A stretch of DNA of 64,000 nucleotides, taken from contig JAUCBJ010007816.1 in assembly GCA_032718475.1 (NCBI GenBank), forward strand, positions 1 to 64,000, given 5' to 3'. A program made the position numbers and the translations under genes. Positions 1 to 12,297 of the stretch are shown piece by piece (within the stretch, counting starts at the first letter, position 1; each line of letters opens with the position of its first letter). The notes below the pieces were generated by a model. It saw only the letters and a list, made by a program, of their open reading frames with translations, had not been told where the DNA came from and searched no databases. This stretch comes from Nemertoderma westbladi. Its lineage: Eukaryota > Xenacoelomorpha > Nemertodermatida > Nemertodermatidae.

Positions 1-3000
1 TAGAACGCCTTTACTAGTCCTCTCCTGGCCATAAATCTCTTTAAGGCCAGGAGCAGAGATTTGGTCGACATGTCTGCCACACGCTCGATATGTATGGCTC
101 TACTAGCCATGCATGTCAGTAGCAGACCCCATCGCTTGTGGGTCAGCCGTCCACTCTTTGCTTCAATCGGACCAAAACAGTCCACCCCTGTATTCGTAAA
201 GGGTGGGTCATATGCCTGCACTCTCGCTTCCGGGAGTTCAGCCATCTCCTGTTCCAATACTCTGGCGTTCACTCTCTTGCAAACCAGACAGGCGTCGTAC
301 ATGGTGCCTACTGCCCTGCTTGGCTGCAATAGAATGAATCGCTGTCTCGCTGCCGACAGACAGTGTAACCTTCCCGCGTGATGTAACCGCTTGTGTATAT
401 CCCATAGAATCGCTCTTTGCAATTCTATTGGGTGACTAGGGATTATCACTGGGAACCGAAACTGTGAGTTTATGTCGACAGTCTGGATTCTCGATCTATG
501 ACAAATCAAACCCTTATGGATTAATGGACTCCATTTTCTAAGGGGTTTATAGAGAACTGTTCGTTGAGCCGATAATAGATGGAATTCTTTAGGGAAGGCA
601 CACATTTGATAATGTCTCAAATGCTTAAATTCCGCTTGATCAATCTCATCCTCTGTCAGAGGTTGTTTCAATTTCCGAATTCGCTCACTATTGGTGCTCA
701 ATGGTTCTCTCAAATGTTCCGAATGTTTTAAACAAAGGTACAAAATGTATCGGCTTAACCACGCAGTTCTTTTACAAATTGTCAGCCAAGAGGCAGACGA
801 ATTTAGTAATTTGTCATAAATACTGCATGACTCTAATGCCAGCGACGGTTGTCCGTTAACTAATGGAAGTTTCGAATCCAAACCCGCAGGTTTGGAAACC
901 AAAGGCTCCATTGTGTCGGTCATTTTCTGTCCGTCACTTACCAATTGTGACTCCGGTTTAGTCTGTAAGGGTGGTTTAATGTCATAACTTATCCTTCCGG
1001 ACCTAGTAGTCACGTAAGTCTGTTGGTCTGACAGGTCTCCGGGCCGCTCCAATGACTCTTCAGGCCGCTGCAATGACTCTTCAGGCCGCTCCAATGACTT
1101 AAGTTTGGCTTTAGACTTCGACTTAGAGACTTTCTCCACTTTGACTTCTGCATCTTCAGGCATTGGATTGGTCACTATCTTCAGTCGCTCCGGCCAATGT
1201 TCCTGTGTCCTCGTTAGAAATTCAGGTCCATGCAACCAAAACTCCTGCGACTCTTCCTGACAGAATTCCGCCGGCATTGCACCTCTCGAAGTTATGTCGG
1301 CCGGGTTCAACACTCCCGGACAATGTCTCCATTGTTCCTTCGTCGAAAAGTCGACGATCTGAGCGCGTCTATTTGCCACAAATGTCTTTAGTGCAATATT
1401 GTCGGCCGCAATGTATACTAACACCAAGGATGCGTCCGTCCAATAGAATAAGGTCAATGTCGTGTCTAACTCCTCAATTATCTGCTTACTTACCTCGACC
1501 GAAACTACAGCCGCCTGTAACTCTGCACGAGGGACAGTCATGTATTTGACCGGCATTGTCTTTGATCTAGAAGTCACAAAGGCCGTCTCAAATTTGTCCT
1601 GACTTACCTCTCGGCGAAGGTAGGCTACCATACCAAAGCCGGTGTCACTTGCGTCACTAAATAGGTGCAGTTCTAAATCAGCTGGGAATACCAGCTGATT
1701 CGGAAAGTAGGAGCGGGGTACATCTATGTTTTTCAATAGATGTAACTCGGCTTCCCACTCTCTCCACTGCTTTGCATGTATAGGAGATATTGGTTCGTCC
1801 CACTCTAGGTCGGACAACCAAATTTTCCTCATGCACGCTCGTGCCTGTAATATTACCGGACTGATAAAGTTCATCGGGTCAAATAGTCTACTTAATGTCG
1901 ATAAGCAAATTCTCTTTGTCAAAACTTTGTCTGGGCTACTGGGCTCAAATCTAACTCTTACCTGGAACTTGTCTGAGTTCGGGTTCCAAGCGAGTCCCAG
2001 TACTCGCGCCATGGGGATTGGTTCTACCCCCAATTCAATGTCTCCGCTCCCGCGATCTTTTACCGGGAACGACTCTAATAGGGCCTCCGAATTCGTAGTG
2101 AACTTGGTCAGCGGAAAACCCCCTGTAGCCAAGCACTCTTGCAGGCCGTGAGCCACTTCTATGGCTTGTTCCGCCGTGTCCTTGGACACCAATCCGTCGT
2201 CCATATAGAAGTTTCTCAAGATGGACTCGATTACTTCTACTGGGTACTTACCAATCTGGGCTGTTGCCGTTTTCTTTAGAACAAACAGCGTGCCATTCGG
2301 ACTATCGCGGGCGCCAAATATCCTAACGTACATTTGGTATGTAACCACTGGGCCGGATAAGTCTTCATTCTCGTACCAGAGAAAGCGAAGGCTATCCTGG
2401 TCTGCCTTACAGGCTCTTACCTGGTGGAACATCGCCTCGATGTCACAAGTAAATGCGAATCGCCGCTGTCTAAAACGCAACAGTATTCCAATCAAATAGT
2501 TATTCAGGTTGGGACCATCCATCAACTCTGAATTCAGGGACATACCTCTATAGACTGCTGCGCAGTCGTTGACTACTCGGACTTTGTCTGGCTTGTCAGG
2601 GTGAGTCACATAGTGGTGTGGAAGGTAATAAGTCTGGTCTGTCACTAAGTCAGGGTCCTCTACCTTCCCAGCAAATCCCTTGGCGAAATAGTTGTTGATC
2701 TGGGCGCAATACTTCTCCCTAATGTCTGGATTCTTCAACAACCGAGCCCTTACTCCGTTTAATCTTTTCAAGGCTAAGTTGTAGTTGTTCTCCAACTTAG
2801 GTGGTTGTCGACGCCACAACATTCCAACTTCAAAATGTCCAGTCGGTAGTAGACGTATGGTGTCTTCCATCATCTCCAGCGACCGTTTCTCATCAGTAGA
2901 CATGGCTAGGTCATATCCACCGGGTTCCATTGCGTCCCTATCCAGCCATTCGACGGTTCTGGCTCCTGTCTCGAGGTCCTGGCGTATCAATTCCTTCTGT

Positions 3001-3330
3001 AATTCCTCCTCACTGTATTGGAAAATGTCTAGGTCTCGATATTTAGCCACTTGACCCTCCACTATGTCTGTATAAGTCAAAACGTTAGTCAGATAGGTAG
3101 CGTGGGCCGCTGAACCAGACCCACGGGTCTGATAACAGTAGTCCTCGGGTTCACTATCTGTCCGGTCGTTGTGAAGTGGTTCCGACAACCTAACATTATC
3201 GGGAATCAACTCCTCGTCCGACTCGCTAAAGTCACTATAGTGGTCAATACAGGTTCTCCTAAACTCGTCTATGTCTGGTGGTTCTACTAACGGTGGTTGA
3301 GTTATAGGCTGTAATTCGTCGTATCTGTCT
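1..3330 (-). CDS. pol: BP1a pol: reverse transcriptase, RNase H, integrase (incomplete)
   Basis: Polymerase region of a BEL/Pao element, copying element RNA into DNA and integrating it. Read on the minus strand the frame stays open from about 3330 to the window edge. It shows the RT catalytic motif YMDDG (about 2190-2205), the RNase H motif FSDASD (about 1645-1665) and a second RNase H motif WTDAS (about 1430), then the integrase zinc-binding region (HHAGKLHC, then CxxC) near 270-380 and the first catalytic Asp of the integrase core near 165. It stops at the edge just before the second catalytic Asp. A short seven-residue repeat (LERxEES type) lies between RNase H and integrase. At about 3040-3060 it keeps 17 bases that BP1b has lost, and at about 744 it has an Arg codon where BP1b has TGA. 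It is joined to gag upstream in the family; here a one-base insertion near 3326 separates it from the protease frame. Confidence 0.9.
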
Positions 3331-4362
3331 CATTGGCTTGTCGCCACCTGTAAACTCATAAGACATGGGTACTCGTGTATACCAACCTAGTATAGTCCTA
3401 TGGGCATGTGGTCCATTGACATGCGGCTCAGCTGGTCTCGTTTCCCATATCTGGTGTGCGATCAGCTGTTCTGCACCAATCAACATAGAAACATTCCTAT
3501 AACCTACCTGGTGTCTGGGTATCCTGAGCTTGTCAAAATACTCCTGTGCTATGGGACTCATCGGCGGCACCTTACCTAACTGCCTGCCGAATCCCTTCAT
3601 AGCTAGACACTTAAATCCGTCCAATGGCAAAGCTTTCCGTTCTTGTCGAGTATGCTGGTCTCTCGGAAGTAGGGAATCTAGTTCTACCGAAATTCTGTGT
3701 CCCTTGAGGTCTCCTACCCCATGCATAGACTTCAACTCTATTTGGATCTCCTCGGCGTCCTGGAAGCTAGAAACAGCTCTCGCCACTTCCTCGTCGATAT
3801 ACGATAATGTGGACGCAGTGTCCAACATCACATATATTCGCTTCGATCCCTTATCGCCAGTGAGTTTCACCGGAATCACGCTAAATATTTCCGACGTGGC
3901 CGATGATAAATACGTCCGCGCGCTGGTCGATGAACTATCCGCGGTGAAACCTTGGCAGGTCACTTCTCTCGCGCTCGACTCGCCATCCTCGTCCGACGAA
4001 CCTGGTTGGTAACCATCGTCCTGGATGCCAGTGTACGTATTCCTCCTTATCGATACGGGTTCTTTGCTCCCCTTCCTGTGAGGATTTCGCTGTAAGTAAC
4101 GGTCCGTTGGGGTATGGAAATCCGCATGTAGCAACTTGTGATGTAGTCTGCCGCATTCCATGCATCCGTCCTTGCTGTTCGGGCACTGCCGCCGTACATG
4201 ACCTGGCGCAAGACATGCCCAACAGGTGTCCAACGTCCGCACTTGAACTCTTCTCTGTTCCGAATTTAATTCTTTGAACCGTCTGCAACTATCTAACTTA
4301 TGGTCGTCAGATCTTACCTCCTTTAGTAAACAGTATTGGCAACCTACAAATCCATCCGGCAA
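3259..4362 (-). pseudogene. BP1a gag-pro segment: zinc knuckles and aspartic protease
   Basis: Middle part of the BP1 polyprotein. The N-terminal 70 residues hold the Cys/His knuckle cluster that binds RNA in Gag (CQYC, then CWACLAPGHVRRQC, then CMECGRLHH). Near residue 180 is the retropepsin-like active site MLDTAS, with Asp-Thr-Ala in place of the more usual Asp-Thr/Ser-Gly. The rest is the conserved BEL/Pao region between protease and RT, ending in the GWYTR segment. Frame breaks on both sides relative to BP1b (an extra base near 4466 and another near 3326) make it a fragment of one original frame, not a separate gene. The first Met is not a natural start. Confidence 0.88.
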
Positions 4363-4462
4363 CTCCTGTTGCTTTAACCTAGGTCTATCTAACCGCTCAC
4401 CTGACCATACTCGCGAGTCTGATCTAAAGGCTGGGGTACTCGAATTATATCTGTCTACTGAG

Positions 4463-5539
4463 TTATAATGTCACAGTGGTCCTGTCATCGTCAAAACTTA
4501 CCATAGACTTACCGGTAACAGGTTTAGACTCTCTCATATTCTCTTCTGAGAAGTTTGATTTCATCTCTGCTACTGCGTCTGTGGCTATCATGTCATGAAT
4601 ATGCTGAAGTGTCAATACTTTACCTTGGCCCTCCAACTTATTCTCTAATTTGCGCCATTTCTGTCGGTAACGCATGTTTAGACGTCTTATTACGCTCTTT
4701 AAAACTTCGGCGTGATCACCATGATGAGGTAGATTCACCGTCCTCAAGATGTCCAATGCGTTCGAAATAGCGTTCGCTAAGTTCAACAGCTCTAACGGAG
4801 TTGTAATCCTTCCGCCCTTACCCAAGTCTTCTACTATCGACTGCGCCATCTTGGTTTTATTCCCGTAGATGTCACTAAGCGTCTTCATCGCTAACTCGAA
4901 TGCTCTTTCATTGCCGACGAAGTTATCAGCAATGGCTCTAGGTTCTCGATGGAGCATCTGAAGCAAATAGTTGAACTTCTCGTTGGGAGTAAAGGTGCTG
5001 TTGGTTAGCTGCTCGTCGACATAGGTTTTGAAGGTCCTCCAGTGCTTATGGTTGCCCATAAACTTCTGGGGTTGTTGCGTCGGCAGTCCTTGCCTAGCAG
5101 CAAACTTACCTATGTCCCTAAGGGTTGCGTCGTTCCGGGTTAACAAATGGTTTAGTTCCGCAGGGTTGTTAAGTCTGGTCCTTTCCCGGTGGTTCCAACT
5201 TACCTGCTCCGCGTCGGTCCTTCTTTCCTTATAGTTTCGGGACTTCTGACGTCTCATTTCTTCCTCTTCATCGCTTGACTCGGTGTCAGTCCTTAGCGCT
5301 CGCGATGGTTTGCGCGCCGAGGCCCTGACCCAAGCATCCTGAATAAATTTCTCGGCCGAATTTTCGAAATTGGGATTATGAATATTCGGGACAGGCGTCC
5401 TTACCTGAGGTCTATGTGGTATAGTTTCCTCCGATATGCGTACTCGTTGACTAGGCTGGACTTTATCTAACTCAGGCCTGCTGGGATTAGAATTACTTCT
5501 TACCTGGGCTGCTTCCTTTAACCGTAGGTTGCTAAGCAT
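4463..5539 (-). pseudogene. gag: BP1a gag segment: Gag core domain
   Basis: This segment carries the conserved Gag-like core seen in BEL/Pao polyproteins (the DUF1759 type): FAARQGLPTQQPQKF, then KHWRTF, then NEKFNYLLQMLHREP, lying about residues 145-235. This part assembles the element particle. It is preceded by a basic, Ser/Glu-rich linker (TESSDEEEEMRRQKS). It is in a different frame from its neighbours because of a small change near 5800 and a one-base insertion near 4466 (TTATA here, TTTA in BP1b). In BP1b the same residues sit inside a single 1520-codon frame. Confidence 0.88.
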
Positions 5540-5643
5540 GTCCGTTATAGGTTGGATGTGCGGCGATATAGCTTGCGCTAAACTAGCACTTAACTCATCC
5601 CTCGTAATAAATTCCTGGCTAGGGTTCTGTTGTATAGTCGGCT

Positions 5644-7545
5644 CTATCTGAGTAATCCGCTGTCTCTCATATGATCCCTCTTCCGGTTTAACCCGGAAGT
5701 TCTCCGTCGAACTGGGTCGGCGCTCCGTCCGCGTATTCCAAACCCGCGGGTTCGGTTCGCCAAATACTCGTCCCGTTGGAGTTTCTTCTCTAAATTCTCC
5801 GTTCGTCGTTCGGTATACAGTGGTGCGGTGTTCCGATGACGTGGATTCTGCGCGATGGGTGAAGCACTAATACCAACTGGCGTGCGATATGTAGAGAATG
5901 GTTTAGCGATCCGTGTACTCGTAATAGCTGGACCGGGTATAGGAATTCTGGTCGTCGTCGACTCGCGTATGGTCGGAGTTCTCGCTTCCTGTTCGGCCTT
6001 CTGCAGTGCGAACAGTTCTCGCAACTCAGTACCTACACTCGCCCCACATTCTTCGATCATTCGCATCCCCTTCTCGGCGATTTCATTCGCCTTCCTAGTC
6101 CGTTCTTCGCTCTCTAAACTTAATCTCGCACTTTCCAACTGCGCCAGTTTACGTTCTTCTTCTTCCCTCGCTCGTCTCGCTGCGCCCTCTTCTTCTACAC
6201 GCGCCTTCTCTTCATACAACGCCCGTCGCTCCCTCTCGCGCTCAAGTTCGCGCTCCTTGCGCTCGCGTTCGAGTTGGAGTTCGTATTCCTTTTGTTCGCG
6301 TTCCTTCTGTTCGCGTTCGAGCTGGAGTTCGCGTTCCTTCTGTTCGCGTTCGAGCTGGAGTTCGCGTTCCTTGCGTTCGCGTTCCGCTTGCTCGCGCTTA
6401 CCTTTCTCTTCCAACTCTCGCAACTTTGCGTCTAACTTACGTGTTCGCTCCCGTTCCCGCTCGGCTTCCTTCCGTGCTTCCGATGCACGCAAAACTTCCG
6501 CCTGCTGTTCGTCTAGTCGGCGTCTTCTCTCCTCTGCCGAGTTGTGAGAAACAAGGGATCTAGCACATATTACCTTACCTCGCGCGTGACTAACCTGGGA
6601 ATCGCCGCTGTCTCTAGATGCATCGTCGGGTGGAGTCAACGTCCTCTGTTGGATGTTCTCCGTCGTCGGTAGCACCTGACCTGGTACCACCACTCCATTC
6701 TGCATCAGCCAGCTAGTAACTTCCCTTTGATACCTGCGCTCCTCCTTGTCTTGGATCTCTTCTCGCTCCACTAACTCTCTCAACTCTGCGTCACTCACTT
6801 GAGTCGCCTGCGCTTGTGATGTCCATAGCAGCCAGTTCTCCGTCCTAACTCGTCGGAATCGCTCCGATAACTCGCGGTGCTCTAACAAGGCTGCTAAAAC
6901 CCTGTCGTAAATCCTCGTTGCTACGTCGCTCGACTGAGACTCTACTGCCTTCTTCGCTAGGACTGCAAGCTCCTCCGTCTGCTTGAATAACGCTGAGTTA
7001 TATCCTCTTCTAATCTCTACTAACTCTACCCTCCCGATGTTCGCTGAGTCAGCTAACATCTTCCTTACCTTGTCCGCCGTCCGGGTTATATGTCCGGCAT
7101 GCGCGCGAAGTTTCTTCTTTATCGCGATATCGAACTCTCTATCACTCACCTGACTTACGCTCGGTGGACTTGAAGGATTATTTCGGGAACTACGGGTACT
7201 CCTAACAGCCGTCGGGACCACGGCACTTACCATACCCACAGGTCTGGAAACCGGGCTCCGGGCTCTCGCTTCTGCTACACTACCCTCCCTATCACTCACC
7301 TCTGTCCGGGCTGCCGTACAGTCCTTCCTTACAGTAGCGGTAGGGGATCCTAATACTATTACTTGAGGTTGTTGTTCTTCCTCACTAGTCACTGTCTCGT
7401 CCTCCTGTTCACTTACGTCAGCGTCACTCGCTGCGTCGTCATAGTCGGCATTGTCGTCAACAGTAATATTGACGCTATCGTCAGTCGGCGGTCCAGCCGC
7501 CGTCTCGTAGCTGTCCTCTAGTGCCTCCTTGTCTGAGACACTCAT
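5644..7545 (-). pseudogene. gag: BP1a gag N-terminal segment with charged coiled coil
   Basis: Starts at ATG 7545 with MSVSDKEALEDS, identical to the start in BP1b. The first 70 residues are acidic. From about residue 345 to 480 there is a long charged coiled coil built from repeats of the type REQKERELQLE, probably for Gag multimerisation. The coiled-coil repeat count differs from BP1b, as expected for tandem codon repeats. A frameshift near 5800 relative to BP1b sends the last ~50 residues into a wrong frame ending at 5644. No signal peptide or membrane segment is seen. Confidence 0.88.
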
Positions 7546-8734
7546 AGTCTAAATAATGTTTTGCCTTCCGGCAAAAATATCTCGCAAAGTTCGAGATATA
7601 ATTATAATTTAACCGAAACACGGTCAAATTATTTGTCAAATAATCAGTTGGTCCAAATGTCAAAATAAATTCGCAATGCAATATTGTGAATTTAATGGGG
7701 TATATAGTTATAGCAAATACTAGCACAATATTTAAACAAAAATATTATTATATAGCTACTATATAGCATTAAATACCGGTATAGCACAAAATAACTTTGA
7801 ATCTAATACAAAATATTCAAAATATACTTGCCGCCCGAATATTTCTAATTTTATATATATAGCTCTAATCAACGTAATTTTAATTTCAAATATTATATGT
7901 ATCCACTAGCGCGTGGCTACATCTTCGGGTTGCGACTCTCTCTAACTCTCTCTCTAACTTGAGCGATTCAAAAAACCATGGCCGGCTAAACCTAAATATC
8001 CTAACTAATAAATTGAGTTCAGCTTCGCAGTTAAACAACCGATAATTTTTTACTGCTTCCACAAACACAATGGTGCCAACAGAACAACTAACCTTGTTTG
8101 CTGTGAGATTCCACGTCCGCGTCCAAAGATTCAGGCCCTTCGCTGATTGCAAACCGAACCCGCAGACCCACACGAACCCCAAACTCAGAAGTCCCGTCTT
8201 GCCATGTATCTCCAGATGGTATAAAATAACTAAGCGGTTACCTAACATACCGGTACAAAACTCTAGAATTTTACAAAATAATTTTGACCGAAACTGAATT
8301 CTCGCAAACCTAGCTAATAATTTTCAAAAAACTTACTAATTACAGTTTGCCCTAAGGCCTAAGGAACTGCTGTATTCGCAATTAGCAAAAACGCACTACC
8401 GTACATCCACTGTATGCAGTACAGTAAGTAAAACAGTACACCAACCTAACAGCCTAATGATACTGTGTGTGGTACGGCAAAACAAATGTCCCTTCTACCG
8501 TACGCAGTAACAGCAATCAGCCTAATGTACTACTGTACTAGTGTACGCAGCCAGTGAATACAGTAATCTAAACTAACAGCCTAAAGGAATATACTCAATG
8601 TCTTACTGTACGCTAGCCTATAGCCTACAGCAGACGATCACGTGCTCCAATTTATTGCCTAATACTATGATACTACTATCAGCCTAAGAATACTCTATTG
8701 ACCGCTGCAAGCAACAGCCAATAACACGTATCAC
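7546..8734 (-). other. BP1a untranslated leader between 5' LTR and gag
   Basis: Non-coding leader of about 1.2 kb. Close to the LTR it contains several spaced copies of the octamer TTAGGCTG (seen on the plus strand as CAGCCTAA, for example near 8451, 8520 and 8575) among short GTACGG/CCGTAC palindromes. The only ORFs are short and conserved merely because the DNA is nearly identical to BP1b. A possible primer site beginning TGG lies at complement 8702-8720, 14 bases below the LTR end. Confidence 0.75.
8702..8720 (-). promoter_or_regulatory. Possible primer-binding site of BP1a
   Basis: TGGCTGTTGCTTGCAGCGG begins 14 bases after the LTR end. It has the TGG that would pair with a tRNA CCA end, but it is not adjacent to the LTR and no matching tRNA is identified. 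The same sequence in BP1b (33415-33433) is 104 bases from the LTR because of a local duplication. Weak call. Confidence 0.25.
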
Positions 8735-10933
8735 TGATAAACAACCGCGACCTCTATACTAACAGCAGAACTGTTGAACAGACCAATACCCGTTAATATC
8801 CTTCTGCCAACCTAATAAGTTCTCGTCTAACCAATAAGACACAAAGACTGCTCTACTGTTAAGTAAAGGGGCTCAGGAGCGTGATATTACTAAATTGTAA
8901 GGGTTGCTAAATACAAAACCGCTACTTACCGTTAGATGGCGCTAATCTGCCGTCCGCTAATATATTTACTAATTTTACACAACTCCTGCAAAATCGCTTG
9001 TTCCTTTCTCTACCGATTGCTCAATAGAGAGCTAACTGTTCGAATCTATGAGCCACGCAGGAATAACCAAAACAATAAACCCGAGTCGGCTCCCTAAGCT
9101 TACTTAAGACGAGTGCGAGAGGCCTTGCACTCAGAGTATTCTTACGCCTAATTCTATCACTATTAAAGCACGCTATTACCTACGTCTTTTCTAATCGCGA
9201 ATACTGGGGGTTCTCTAACGTAATGTGTGAATGCGAGAATATTTAAAATATCAAAAATGGTACAGTAATTGTCTCTCGTGGATAGTACCACTCTGGGTCT
9301 AAAATTGCCTGCAGCTGGCTTTAGGCCAGCAAATCACTAGCGTTTCGTGCGTACCGAATAGTGCGTTCTAGCTGATTGTCCGCTAATGCAAATAACCGCT
9401 CAGCGTGAATAGTTTACAGTACTCTTAATTATTACTTTAGCTACTCTCCGCTATGCTGCGTACTAATTCTTAATTTTACTAATTAATTACAGTCACAAAT
9501 ATTTAACAGCGTACTAATTACTAAGAGTTCCAGAATACGTAATTCTAATTTATCACGCAACAGGTTTCGCTAGTAATAGCCTAAATTGCCGTATTACTTT
9601 GACCTAATCAGTAACTAATTGTTGTAACTAAGAAATAGAAATCAATCAAAGAGAAAAGAGCGCCTACCTAAACATTCACAATCATAGGCACACTTCAGTA
9701 ACACACCAATCAGCGTCAGCAATCACAGTTCGCAATTATGCAGTTAACTACTGTATAGCCCACAATTATGCGACTCACTATTCGTACTACACGCTCAACG
9801 TTCGAAACGTTGTGATACGTGCAGGCCTCTCCCGGGTACATATAGGACTCCTAACTAACCTGATTCCCGCCCCCCTAATACTAAATAGAGACGAAACCTG
9901 GATCATCAGCCCCCTAATTACCGTACCGGCGATTGGTCTGCGTACCACAGCGTTAACTTCCCGACCGCAACGGTGACCCCACGCCAGCGTTGCTCGCTTT
10001 GAATCCTCCGCTCTCCCTTAGTCGCCCAACCCCCCGATGTGCCCACCGCCCGCTGGCGCCTTAGCCCTCCATTACGCTAATAGCTACCGTAGCGGCGCAT
10101 GCAAATCACAAAGTCTGACAGTCTCAGAAATCCCTTAGGATTATTGCGCAGGAAAGAATCACATAGAACCATTAATCAAAAGTAGAAATCATAGTTCAGT
10201 TGTAATTAGCAGTAATCGAAGGAATTAATTGAGAAACACAAGCAAGAGTAATCGCACTAGCAAATCATTTCAAGAAATTAATCAAATTGCAAAAATACTC
10301 TAAAATCCGTCAAAATTGAATAGAGACAGCTCAGCAAGTACAACAGCAGTGAAGGTTGAATCGATTGATAACAGGTAAGGCTCTACCGGCACACCGCCAA
10401 TTTATAGGTGATCCGGATGGGATGATGCAATAGGGTGACTCAATCGCTCTCCTATTGGCTCTCCAGTCCATGCTAGCATTAGACCAACCTGGAAGCAGTT
10501 AATCCAATAAGGAGGCCGGATTGTAGCCCTATTGCTCAAATTATTACCATATATGGTAATGGTTCACGTCTCTGGCTGCTGAATGGCCAGGACGGCGTCC
10601 CTATATGCTAGCCCTATCAAACTAATATCAGCAAGCACAAAATCCAGGGTCCGAATAAACTCGCTACCCTGGAACTATCTACATATATCCTAATACAAAA
10701 TTACGTAGGTAGGGCTACATACTATACAAAATGGATGGTTTCAAATATATGGGCGTTTTGATTTCCCTACCTAAATACCACTGCGTTATTATGCCTTATC
10801 TAAAATATCATGCTGCACAATGGACTAATATTACGTACAGTATAACGGACTAATATTGCATACTGCATAACGGACTAATATTACATACTGCATGATGACT
10901 AATAATATGGATACAGCGCCATATACTGTAACA
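8735..10933 (-). repeat. BP1a 5' LTR
   Basis: About 2.2 kb, matching both LTRs of BP1b in reverse orientation. In element orientation it starts TGTTACAGTATATGG at 10933 and ends GGTTGTTTATCA at 8735. It carries a TATA box (complement 10400-10406) and a GC-rich stretch at about 9800-10090 inside otherwise AT-rich DNA. It is somewhat more diverged from the BP1b LTRs than these are from each other. Confidence 0.92.
10400..10406 (-). promoter_or_regulatory. Probable TATA box of BP1a LTR
   Basis: TATAAAT in the context CACCTATAAATTGGCGG, conserved in all three BP1 LTRs (here, 31670 and 43770). Position within a long LTR upstream of the leader fits a Pol II core promoter; transcription start was not determined. 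Confidence 0.55.
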
Positions 10934-11681
10934 GCAGGCCTACTATTTATAAATCGTTTGAGTTGATTTATAATATATATATACCCGTTGAAATGGGTTT
11001 TGTCAATGTTTGAAATAAATGTTATTATTTCTTGGGGAGTCACTACACATAAGCTGTGCGCTCTCAGTGGAGTGCTACTTGTTGGACACTAAAACAAATA
11101 ATTCTAATTTAACTAAGTTACTTAATACTACAAATTACGTACAATTCGGGTTGAGATTACAATCTCTAAATAAACACAAAAATTTAATTACAAATACACA
11201 AATACGAATTTTTAGGGTAATTTTACAAGAAGTCTACTAACCAGCCTAACAAAGGGTTAGAATATCTGGTTATTACAACGGACAGGTTACTACGGTATTT
11301 GAAAATAATAAGTAGTAGTAAATATACTGCGTTGTCCAGATAGGAAAATACCACCGCCTGACGACCTATAACCGTATCGCTATAGGTACTACGTTATGTA
11401 TCACGGAGTGTTCCTACCCAGAAGTTAATTACCGCGGTCTACCAGAACCAACGTGCCTATTAACCACTTTACAACACTAATATACTGCCTACACACTAAT
11501 TGCTTTCGGAAAGTACTGTACACTAAACCCTAAATTAGGTACAAGTACTTGTATAACAAATAATTAGTAGTTAAAAATACTTAAACAGCTAAAAGAACCA
11601 CGGCATCTGCTGGAGTGACCGGTGCACAAAATCACCAGTCTTTACCTACGCCGAGCAGCCCTGATGTAGTACCGGGGTTAG

Positions 11682-11722
11682 TAAATAATAAATAATAAAT
11701 AATAAATAAATGAATAATAAAT
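11682..11722. repeat. AAT-type microsatellite
   Basis: About 40 bases of imperfect AATA/AAT repeats just before the 287-bp tandem duplication. Confidence 0.8.
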
Positions 11723-11723
11723 A

Positions 11724-12297
11724 TTACGCTACGCGTACAAACTACTCAAACAAAATGCAGACCAAATACTGACAGACTACTATCAAGCCTAAACAAACCA
11801 CGGTATATGCAGACTCCGAAATGGTTAAGTAGTATGCGTTCTAACCCAGTAGTACGACTTATTCTTTAGATGGGGATTTACCTTACAGCTATGGCTGCCC
11901 CTACTTCCTAACCGTTCTTTATCGGACAGATGATCTACACACACCGAAATTTCCTCAAACCCAACAACAGCCAGACAACTATCCAGCCTACAAATTATCT
12001 AAATAAAATTATACGCTACCCGTACAGACTACACAAACAAAGTACAGACCAAACGATGGCAGACTACTATCAAGCCTAAATAAACCACAGGACATGCAGA
12101 CTCCGAAATGGTTAAGTAGTATGCGTTCTAACCCAGTAGTACGACTTATTCTTTAGATGGGGGTTTACCTTACAGCTATGGCTGCCCCTACTTCCTAACC
12201 GTTCTTTATCGGACATACACTCTACATGCACTGCAATCCGTTCAGACCTAATCAACAGTTAGCCAACAGTCAAGCCTACAAATTATCTGTACAATCT
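11724..12297. repeat. Two-copy 287-bp tandem duplication
   Basis: Two adjacent units start at ATTACGCTACGCGTAC (11724) and ATACGCTACCCGTAC (12011). The block CTCCGAAATGGTTAAGTAGT recurs exactly 287 bases apart (11814 and 12101), followed by about 110 nearly identical bases. Divergence between units is low in the middle and higher at the edges. No coding content. Confidence 0.85.

Larger units (their letters stand above)
1..10933 (-). mobile_element. BP1a: BEL/Pao LTR retrotransposon, cut by window start
   Basis: Minus-strand element of the same family as BP1b (31135-45421), to which it is nearly identical base for base. In element order it has a 5' LTR (8735-10933), a leader (7546-8734) and a gag-pro-pol reading region (7545 down to 1). 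The window begins inside the integrase, so the integrase end and 3' LTR are not visible and no target duplication can be tested; the upper flank starts GCAGG at 10934. The 5' LTR begins TGTTAC and ends TTATCA, canonical TG...CA. The gag part has three frameshifts relative to BP1b, but the pol part is open throughout and lacks both breaks that damage BP1b pol. Confidence 0.93.

Noticed and set aside
5855-6547. 230-codon plus-strand ORF rich in Ser and Arg
   Set aside because: Antisense of the GAA/GAG-rich coiled coil of BP1a gag; mirrored at 35865-36317 in BP1b.
7886-8248. 120-codon minus-strand ORF in the BP1a leader, also at 33831-34169
   Set aside because: Shared only because the two elements are nearly identical; no codon-level evidence.
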